From Treponema sp. (lineage in GTDB: Bacteria; Spirochaetota; Spirochaetia; Treponematales; Breznakiellaceae), in contig WQZT01000041.1 of NCBI GenBank assembly GCA_009780595.1, positions 1 to 10,025 of the forward strand: DNA of 10,025 nt, written 5' to 3'. The position numbers were made by a program, and so were the translations under genes. A model generated the notes under the pieces. That model was given only the letters and a program-made list of their open reading frames with translations, did no database searches and was not told the DNA's origin. Shown piece after piece: positions 1-5,678 of this stretch (position 1 is its first letter; each line of letters opens with the position of its first letter).

Positions 1-407
1 GCAATACATTTTTTAATTTTTCATGGGAAGGAAACGGAAGGTATCGGTATACAAGCGAAAATTTTCAACCAGAATCGTTGTCAGATGAAATAGAGATTTT
101 TGTCGATCAAATTGATTTAGCGCGCCGCTATGACCAATTTGATGATTGGGCTGAAGGGTGGATTTGGGATAGATATTTGCTTTATAAGAATGAAACGGAT
201 ATACGTCATCTTACAAGAAATCAGGTAAGGCTATTTATAAATTATTTTTATGCACATCACGGATATGAATTCAAAAATCCGTTTTATAGGGATTATTTTA
301 TTCGTTATGGGTATAAGATAAATCCAAATTTTTCTGTAAATGATTTTAATGAATACGAGCAAAAGAACATTGCTTTTTTATTAAAAATGGAAAGCATGAT
401 TCCATAA
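1..407 (+). CDS. 3' part of a YARHG-domain protein (5' end outside window)
   Basis: The reading frame is open from the window edge (first full codon at base 3) to the TAA ending at 407, about 134 residues. An in-frame TTG at 78 could be taken as a start, but the frame continues upstream through 25 sense codons with no Shine-Dalgarno sequence, so this is more likely the C-terminal end of a longer protein. The last ~60 residues resemble the YARHG domain: an L-T-x-x-Q/E-x-R helix, then YAHHGYEFKNP (Arg of YARHG replaced by His), an aromatic FYRDYF stretch, and a closing S-x-x-D-x-N-x-x-E-x-x-N helix. YARHG domains are extracellular or periplasmic in many bacteria and their molecular role is unknown. 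The region upstream is rich in Trp, Tyr and acidic residues. Base composition is much more AT-rich than the neighbouring mutS2, which suggests an accessory gene. The domain call is from motif recognition only. Confidence 0.7.
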   Translation, partial: NTFFNFSWEGNGRYRYTSENFQPESLSDEIEIFVDQIDLARRYDQFDDWAEGWIWDRYLLYKNETDIRHLTRNQVRLFINYFYAHHGYEFKNPFYRDYFIRYGYKINPNFSVNDFNEYEQKNIAFLLKMESMIP

Positions 408-571
408 AATGACACATTTCGCATACTAGGAGATGCAAGATGAAATTATATATAACACACCAATGTTTGTAAGGATAGTATGTAACGGATTTAAAGAAAA
501 TACTTCTGTACGGTTTACCATAATATGAAGAAAAAAAGCCGTAACATCGACAGGTGATCTTAAAAGCGATT

Positions 572-3019
572 TTATTTTAACACAACTTCGGTTCTTCCAA
601 ACCCGCCCAATTCCGGCCGGGAAAAACGGTAATCCGCCACGCGCGGGTCGTTTTTCAAAAACTCGTGAACACCGTTGCAGAGAATGCCGTCTCCTTTGCC
701 GTGGACAACCGCAAACTGATTCAGCCCGCCGAGAACCGCCGCGTCAAGTTGCCTGCCGAGCGCTTGCAGGGCATCGGCAAGCCGCATCCCGCGTAAGCTC
801 ACCTCGAAGGCGGCTGGAGCTGCGGGGGCGAGATCCGCCGCCCACAGAGTAACACTCGGCGGGGCGTTTTTCCCGCTGGAAGGGAGCGGCAGCAATTCCT
901 GCTCGGAAAAGCGCATTTTCAGCGAGCCGATTTCCACGAGCCACTGCGCGGCTTTTCCGGCGGTGGCTTTTTTGTCCAGCTTCAAGATACGCCCACGCCG
1001 CTGCCGTTCGCCCGCGAGAACTTCCTGCCCCGGTTTCAGCGCGGCGGCGGTCTCGCCCTTCGGCGTGTGCTGTTTGCTGCGCGCGGCGCTCTGTTCGCCG
1101 CTTTCCTTTTCGAGCGTTGATTTTATCGCGGCTTCCTCAGCGTTGACAGAAGCTTCAAGCCCGGCGAGAAACTCTTTCACCTTCAGCGTCTTTTCTCGCG
1201 TCAGTTCCCCTTCCTTTATTTCCCGCACAAGATTTTCCAGGGTCTTGCGGCTCTCGCCCAACAGCCGGTTAAGGCTGCCCGCTCCGTCACGGCGCAGGTG
1301 CAGCTCCTTCTGCCGCAGACGCAGCTCGCGCAAGTCGGCTTCGCGCCGCTGGTCGGCAAGCCGCTTTTCTTCCATTGATGTAGCCTGTTCCGCCTCGTCA
1401 AGCTCCCGCCGCTTTTCCTTCAAGCCCGCAATGAGCGCCGAAACATCCGAACGCTCCTCGTCAAGGTATCCACGCGCGCGGGCAACGAGATCGGCGGGAA
1501 GTCCGTTCCGCGCTGCAATGTCCACCGCGCGGCTTTCACCGGGAATCCCCATGATGATGCGGTACGTGGGCGAAAGCGTGCGGCTGTCAAACTCCATCGA
1601 AGCATTCTCCACGCCTTCCTGTGTCCACCCGTAATTTTTCAAAATCCCGTGGTGAGTTGTAACGATGAGGCGGCTTTGCTTTTCGATAAAACTGTCGAGG
1701 ATTGCCATCGCAATAGCGCTGCCTTCTTCGGGATCAGTTCCCGAACCCAGCTCATCGAGGAGAACCAGCGAGCGGCTGTCCGCCATCGAGAGTATCGCGG
1801 CGATGTTGGTGATGTGGGCGGAAAATGTTGAAAGGGACTGGCTGAGCGATTGCTCGTCTCCGATGTCGGCGAAAAAACTTGAAAACACCGGAAGGATCGT
1901 TCCCTCCGCCGCCGGAAGTGCAAGAGCGAACTGGTTCATCATCGCCAGCAGCCCGAGTGTTTTCAGCGCGACCGTTTTGCCGCCTGTGTTCGGCCCGGTG
2001 ATAATCACCGTGCGAATGTCGCCGTCCATCGAAAGGTCAAGCGGAACCGCCGCATCGCCCAAAAGAGGATGCCGCGCCTGTTTGAGCGCAAGTTTCCCGC
2101 CTGAGCTTTCGCGCCCGCCAGAAGCAGAACATGGACAGCGGGCAAATATCCCCTTTTTTTCAAAACCGTACCGCGCGCGTGCGCGAATGGTTTCAAGAAA
2201 AATAATTCCCCGGTGAAAACTACGCAGAACATCGCGGCGGCTTGCAATATCGGCAGTCAGCTCCCGCAAAATCCGGCGCATTTCCGCATCGAGCTTGCGG
2301 TTCTCGATGAGGAGTTCGTTGTTCTTTTCGACAACTTCCTCAGGCTCGACAAAAACCGTCTGCCCCGACGCGGAAACTTCGTGAACGATACCGCGAATCC
2401 GCCCGCGAAAATTCGCCTTGACCGCAATCACCATTCGCCCGTCGCGCTGGGAAGGAATTTCCGACTGCAACATCCGGCGTGTATCCTCGTTCTTCGCGTA
2501 CCGCTGTCCGGCAGTCTCGATATCTCTCTGCAACGACTTGATCCGTTTCCGTATTTCCCGTAGCGCCGGAAGATCGCGGAAGTTCCCGTCGCGGTCGATA
2601 ATTTTGAAAATGCCAGCGGCAATTTCAGCGCACTCAGGAATTTCCCTGGCGGCCTTTGCCAACGGAGTTTCACCAGTTTCCCCCGGCAGCGGCTTTGAAA
2701 GCCACTGCCGCAACAATTCGCCCCGCTCGATAAAAATCCCAACGGCGTAAACTTCGCCAGTTTCCAGCATCATCCCTTCAACATCGAGTTTGGGAAAAAA
2801 ACAGCCCACAGCGGGAAGACTCGCTTGATTGTCGCTGCCAAACGCCGCCAGCAATTTGTGTGCCGCCTCCACGAGCGCCTTCAGGCTCTCCACTTCGCCC
2901 CTGTCCAGACGCGGCAGCTCGCCTGAAATCATCTCCGCCGCCTCCTCGCTTACCGAGCGGGCAGCGACCTCCGCGCGAATCGCGGCAAATTCCAGCAAAT
3001 GCAACGTCTTTTCGTTCAT
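572..3019 (-). CDS. mutS2: MutS2: MutS-family ATPase with C-terminal Smr domain (ribosome rescue / recombination control)
   Basis: About 815 residues (family usually ~780). Numbered from the alternative start at 3037 (821 aa), it has an N-terminal core, a long helical clamp/lever region, Walker A GPNTGGKT at 348-355, the DE of Walker B at 428-429 within LLDELGSGTDPEEGS, a charged coiled-coil stretch at roughly 530-660, and a C-terminal Smr domain from about 744 to the end with HGKGDG at 779-784. There are no mismatch-recognition domains, as expected for MutS2 rather than MutS1. MutS2 homologues suppress recombination in some species and, in Bacillus subtilis, bind and split collided ribosomes. 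The Smr LDLR-type motif reads VSLRG here, so the usual Asp is Ser. I chose the ATG at 3019 because it follows the rsgA stop by one base and gives the family-like start MNEKTLHLLEF; an ATG six codons earlier (3037), inside rsgA, is also possible. Neither has a strong Shine-Dalgarno sequence, which fits translational coupling. Confidence 0.96.
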   Translation of the reverse strand: MNEKTLHLLEFAAIRAEVAARSVSEEAAEMISGELPRLDRGEVESLKALVEAAHKLLAAFGSDNQASLPAVGCFFPKLDVEGMMLETGEVYAVGIFIERGELLRQWLSKPLPGETGETPLAKAAREIPECAEIAAGIFKIIDRDGNFRDLPALREIRKRIKSLQRDIETAGQRYAKNEDTRRMLQSEIPSQRDGRMVIAVKANFRGRIRGIVHEVSASGQTVFVEPEEVVEKNNELLIENRKLDAEMRRILRELTADIASRRDVLRSFHRGIIFLETIRARARYGFEKKGIFARCPCSASGGRESSGGKLALKQARHPLLGDAAVPLDLSMDGDIRTVIITGPNTGGKTVALKTLGLLAMMNQFALALPAAEGTILPVFSSFFADIGDEQSLSQSLSTFSAHITNIAAILSMADSRSLVLLDELGSGTDPEEGSAIAMAILDSFIEKQSRLIVTTHHGILKNYGWTQEGVENASMEFDSRTLSPTYRIIMGIPGESRAVDIAARNGLPADLVARARGYLDEERSDVSALIAGLKEKRRELDEAEQATSMEEKRLADQRREADLRELRLRQKELHLRRDGAGSLNRLLGESRKTLENLVREIKEGELTREKTLKVKEFLAGLEASVNAEEAAIKSTLEKESGEQSAARSKQHTPKGETAAALKPGQEVLAGERQRRGRILKLDKKATAGKAAQWLVEIGSLKMRFSEQELLPLPSSGKNAPPSVTLWAADLAPAAPAAFEVSLRGMRLADALQALGRQLDAAVLGGLNQFAVVHGKGDGILCNGVHEFLKNDPRVADYRFSRPELGGFGRTEVVLK

Positions 3020-3020
3020 A

Positions 3021-4055
3021 CTAATCACAACCGCCATTCAGCACATCGTCATAAATACGCAGGAAACTTTCGTAGCGCTCCTCGTGGATAACTCCGGCGT
3101 GAACGGCCTCCATAACCTTACACCCCGGCTCCGTTCGGTGCGAACAGGAAAGCCCAAAACTGCACTTCCCCGCAAGCGGCGCAAACTCGCGCATATATAA
3201 AATCACATCCTCAGGCGAAATCCCCGCCGGGGCAAAACGCCGTATTCCCGGCGTGTCGATAATCCTCGTTGCAAAAAGCTCTGGTACATCCAGCAATATT
3301 GCCTGAGTGGTAGTGTGATTTCCCCGATCAAACTTTTTATTGATAGCCCCGGTTTTTATTTCAATGTCCGGTATCAGCGCCTTGATAATGCTGGACTTGC
3401 CCGCGCCAGACTGCCCAACCAGCACCGAAAACTTTCCGGCAATGAGCCGCTTAAAATCGTCTATGCCGTCTCCGGTCAGCGCCGAAATTCGCAGCACCGG
3501 AACCCCAATGCGCTGAAAGTCCGAAAACCTTTCTTCAATATCAAGCAAATTCAGGTGAGGATCGCCGGCGCCCTGAATGGTGCTACGAGCAAGATCGTAC
3601 TTGTTGCAAATAATCGCCGCATCAATCCCCGCCGCCTCCGCCTGCACAAGCACCCTGTCCACAAAGCGCGGCCTGAACGGCGGGGAAGCGGGACTGGTCA
3701 CACAGAGAACAAGATCGACGTTGCTGGCGAGAATCTGCGGCGCTTGCCCTTTCTGGTTAAAACGGGCAAACAGATTGCGCCGCTTTTCGAGGGCGATGAT
3801 ATGCTCGCCTTCGATTTCCACAATATCGCCGGGCGCGATAGGGTTGTAAAAGTCGCCTGAATTTTTGAGAACCTTGCCCTTAATGCGGCACTGCAACTCG
3901 CCGCTTTCAATAGGCAAGCCGCTTGACGGATCGATTGGCCGTACAATAAAAAGATTCCGCGATCCTCGCAACACGAGACCTCGCAACGGCATTGTACCCG
4001 AGAGCGTTTTGTCTTTCATCAATAGTTGCCGCAACTCCAGCGCATACCGTATCAT
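3021..4055 (-). CDS. rsgA: RsgA: ribosome small-subunit-dependent GTPase
   Basis: Up to 344 residues. RsgA (YjeQ/YloQ) is a circularly permuted GTPase that binds the 30S subunit, checks the decoding centre late in assembly and releases RbfA. The sequence shows an N-terminal OB-fold, then the G motifs in permuted order: NKYD (G4) at 151-154, GQSGAGKS (P-loop) at 214-221, GNHTTT (G2) at 245-250, and DTPG (G3) at 267-270. The C-terminal zinc-binding domain has Cys298, Cys304, His306 and Cys312 (C-x5-C-x-H-x5-C). All catalytic and metal positions are present. The start is uncertain. The farthest ATG is at 4055, others lie at 4019 and 3992. The last would begin MPLRGLVLRG, which matches where many family members start, so the first 21 residues may not be translated. 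No candidate has a clear Shine-Dalgarno sequence. It is the first gene of an rsgA-mutS2 unit. Confidence 0.95.
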   Translation of the reverse strand: MIRYALELRQLLMKDKTLSGTMPLRGLVLRGSRNLFIVRPIDPSSGLPIESGELQCRIKGKVLKNSGDFYNPIAPGDIVEIEGEHIIALEKRRNLFARFNQKGQAPQILASNVDLVLCVTSPASPPFRPRFVDRVLVQAEAAGIDAAIICNKYDLARSTIQGAGDPHLNLLDIEERFSDFQRIGVPVLRISALTGDGIDDFKRLIAGKFSVLVGQSGAGKSSIIKALIPDIEIKTGAINKKFDRGNHTTTQAILLDVPELFATRIIDTPGIRRFAPAGISPEDVILYMREFAPLAGKCSFGLSCSHRTEPGCKVMEAVHAGVIHEERYESFLRIYDDVLNGGCD

Positions 4056-4091
4056 ACATCAATGGGCGTTACTACTCAATATCAAAAAAAG

Positions 4092-4103
4092 CGAGTATAC
4101 TCG
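4092..4103. promoter_or_regulatory. 12-bp perfect palindrome CGAGTATACTCG in the divergent rsgA / pentapeptide promoter region
   Basis: The 52-base gap between rsgA (-) and the pentapeptide gene (+) holds the perfect palindrome CGAGTATACTCG. Its core contains TATACT on the plus strand (4096-4101) and, by symmetry, TATACT on the minus strand (4099 down to 4094). It could be a shared -10 element for both directions, or a small operator. No good -35 hexamer at 16-18 bp is visible for either direction. On the plus strand the predicted transcription start coincides with the ATG at 4108. Confidence 0.4.
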
Positions 4104-4107
4104 TTGT

Positions 4108-4701
4108 ATGTTTAACGTGAGTTTCTGCGCCGCCGGTTGTGGCCGCCCGGCAATCACCGGCTCCACCCTGTGCGCCGTTCACTGTGCGGATGCCACCGCC
4201 GATGCCCAGCGCCTGGCGGAGTACATCACCCAGCGGGAACTTGTCAGGGGCATTTCCGCCGCCGGACTGCACTTTCAGGGCGTGGATTTTTCCCGCCGCC
4301 ACTTCGACGGCTGCAACTTTTCAGGCGCGGCATTTTCGATGTGCCTGTTTACCGGCGCGATTATGCGTATGTCGTTTTTTGATTTCGCCACACTTTCCTG
4401 CTGCGACTTTTCCAACGGCGATTTGCAGTTTCTGTCGTTTGCGGGAGCTGCCATCCGCGAATGCACCTTTGAAGGCTCGGAGCTTGTGCATATCAACTTT
4501 TGCGGCGCGTTCGTTACCGACTCTACGTTCAATAGAACCAATCTCTACAACAGCCGTTTTATCGGCTCAACGCTAACCCGCACTGATTTTGCGGACTGCA
4601 ACCTCAAGCGCGCCAGTTTTATAAAATCCCGCCGGGAAGAAATCTCGTTCAAATATTCAAACACTGCCGAAGCTGTTTTTGAGGCGGAGGAGGGCGCATG
4701 A
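4108..4701 (+). CDS. Pentapeptide-repeat protein with N-terminal Cys/His finger
   Basis: 197 residues. Residues 7-26 carry C7-x3-C11-x10-C22-x2-H25-C26, reading like the treble-clef pattern C-x3-GC-x-RPA…G-x-x-LC-x-x-H found in small zinc fingers. A short helical linker (about 28-50) follows. Residues 56-191 are an almost unbroken pentapeptide-repeat region: a Phe or smaller hydrophobic residue occurs every five positions (F56, F61, F66, F71, F76, F81, F91, L96, F101 and on to F191), and after residue 90 Phe and Leu/Ile/Val alternate regularly. About 27 repeats should fold as a right-handed quadrilateral beta-helix of 6-7 coils. Such proteins can mimic DNA (Qnr, MfpA), but many have unknown roles, and none is claimed here. 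The ATG at 4108 was chosen because it starts just before the finger; the open frame upstream overlaps rsgA on the other strand. The stop overlaps the next gene's start in ATGA. Confidence 0.85.
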   Translation: MFNVSFCAAGCGRPAITGSTLCAVHCADATADAQRLAEYITQRELVRGISAAGLHFQGVDFSRRHFDGCNFSGAAFSMCLFTGAIMRMSFFDFATLSCCDFSNGDLQFLSFAGAAIRECTFEGSELVHINFCGAFVTDSTFNRTNLYNSRFIGSTLTRTDFADCNLKRASFIKSRREEISFKYSNTAEAVFEAEEGA

Positions 4702-5324
4702 AAATTTGCTGCCACTACTGCCGCTCAGCTTTCAGCAACTGCTACATTGTGGGGTCTGAAACAGAAGCAGAAACAGAAAAACCCCGCAGCGCGATCATCA
4801 TCGATCCAGGTGAAATGGATTTGCGAATCCTCAAGTTTATCGAGGACAACGAGTACGCGCTGAACGGGATATTCATAACTCACGATCATCCGGCGAATAT
4901 CGGCGGACTGCAAACGGTGATGAGGATTTACAACACGGAGATTTACGCCATCAACCCGACGATCAAGGAGTACCGCACGACGCTGGTGCGGGACGGCGAC
5001 ACGGTGAGCGTCGGTTCATTCACAGTCGAAGTGATTTTAATCCCCGGCCACTCGGCGGATTCGGCAGTGTTCAAGATTGACCGTCTGCTTTTTACCGGAG
5101 ACGCGCTGAGCGCCGGGCTTATCGGCAGCACCGCCAGTTCGTATGCCGCCGCGACGCAGGTAAGCGCCCTGCGGAGCAAGATATTTTCCCTGCCGGGTGA
5201 TTTCGCAGTTCTCCCGAGCAGCGGCCCGCCGACAACGCTCAAAGCGGAGCAACGCTTTAACTGGGGAATCACGTCTTTTGAAGAGCAAAAAAAGCGCCGC
5301 CGGAGTTTCAAAATCGATCTGTAA
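4698..5324 (+). CDS. Metallo-beta-lactamase-fold protein with degenerate metal site
   Basis: 208 residues, glyoxalase-II-like small MBL fold. Recognisable landmarks are the strand IIIDPG (33-38), the metal loop THDHPANIGG (61-70), IPGHSADS (115-122) with His118, LLFTGDALSAG (130-140) with the bridging Asp135, and LPSSGPPTT (172-180). Compared with the family consensus THxHxDHxGG and LPGHGPxT, the Asp and last His of the first motif are Ala66 and Asn67, and the final His is Ser175. The ligands of one metal site (H62, H64, H118) and the bridging Asp remain, while those of the second site are gone. It may be a mono-metal or non-enzymatic member. The N-terminus is Cys-rich (C4, C5, C8, C15). Translation is coupled to the upstream gene: the start overlaps its stop as ATGA, with a strong purine-rich GGAGGAGGG ribosome site just upstream. 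The substrate is unknown. Confidence 0.85.
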   Translation: MKICCHYCRSAFSNCYIVGSETEAETEKPRSAIIIDPGEMDLRILKFIEDNEYALNGIFITHDHPANIGGLQTVMRIYNTEIYAINPTIKEYRTTLVRDGDTVSVGSFTVEVILIPGHSADSAVFKIDRLLFTGDALSAGLIGSTASSYAAATQVSALRSKIFSLPGDFAVLPSSGPPTTLKAEQRFNWGITSFEEQKKRRRSFKIDL

Positions 5325-5370
5325 CTGATTGGCTTGTGAACAACTCAACTGTCAACACCCTATACTTTCA

Positions 5371-5441
5371 GCGGGAAACGGGAGTCGGACCCGCGACATC
5401 GACCTTGGCAAGGTCGCGCTCTACCACTGAGCTATTCCCGC
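5371..5441 (-). tRNA. tRNA-Gly (anticodon GCC)
   Basis: The 71-base minus-strand sequence folds as a full cloverleaf: acceptor GCGGGAA/TTCCCGC, D stem GCTC/GAGC with loop AGTGGTA, anticodon stem CGACC/GGTCG with loop TTGCCAA (anticodon GCC), variable region ATGTC, and T stem GCGGG/CCCGT. The discriminator base is T, normal for bacterial tRNA-Gly. CCA is not encoded, so it must be added by the CCA enzyme. The T loop reads TCCGACT, with C where the near-invariant U55 is expected. Confidence 0.96.
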
Positions 5442-5452
5442 GCTGATGAAAC

Positions 5453-5481
5453 ACTCTATCACGAAATAATTTTTTTGTCAA
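5453..5481 (-). promoter_or_regulatory. Sigma70-type promoter of tRNA-Gly
   Basis: On the minus strand a perfect -35 TTGACA (5481-5476) is followed by exactly 17 bases and a -10 TAGAGT (5458-5453, 4 of 6 consensus). A TG one base upstream of the -10 makes it an extended -10. The predicted start is near 5446, a few bases before the tRNA 5' end at 5441. The AT-rich spacer includes a run of seven A. Confidence 0.75.
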
Positions 5482-5678
5482 GCGCCCCAACAGGCGGATT
5501 CACGGAAATCAATTTTTCTTTTATGGGCATATCAAAACAACACTGAATCTGTGGACAATAACCAGCGGCGGCGGGGCAGGGGTTGGGCGAAAGCGTGCTC
5601 CTAAGAGTCTTACTTGAGATCATCCAGCACGTATTGTGACCATTGTTTTTATCATTGGAAGCTGGTAGTGTTGTCGGT

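Noticed and set aside
433..528. 31-codon open frame between the YARHG gene and mutS2
   Set aside because: No ribosome site at proper spacing (AGGAG touches the ATG), no recognisable family, and short enough to arise by chance in AT-rich DNA. It could be a gene remnant but cannot be supported.
509..543. TACGG…CCGTA inverted repeat as a terminator for mutS2
   Set aside because: Only five paired bases with a loop of about 25 bases; the T-run on the minus strand lies inside the loop rather than after the stem.
963..1634. Long open frame (223 codons) on the plus strand inside mutS2
   Set aside because: It is antisense to clear MutS2 coding sequence and reads as a Ser/Arg-rich composition with no motif, a typical shadow in GC-rich DNA.
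4698..5324. Annotation of the MBL-fold gene as a beta-lactamase or antibiotic-resistance gene
   Set aside because: There is no signal peptide, the closest pattern is glyoxalase-II-like, and several metal ligands are missing.
5325..5370. Search for a terminator between the MBL gene and the convergent tRNA
   Set aside because: Only very short complementary stretches were seen and no T-run follows; not reportable.
5629..5672. Candidate promoters for the lipoprotein gene (TATTGT near 5635; TTGTTT-17-TAGTGT before the ATG)
   Set aside because: The hexamers match the consensus poorly and two alternatives compete, so no promoter was annotated.
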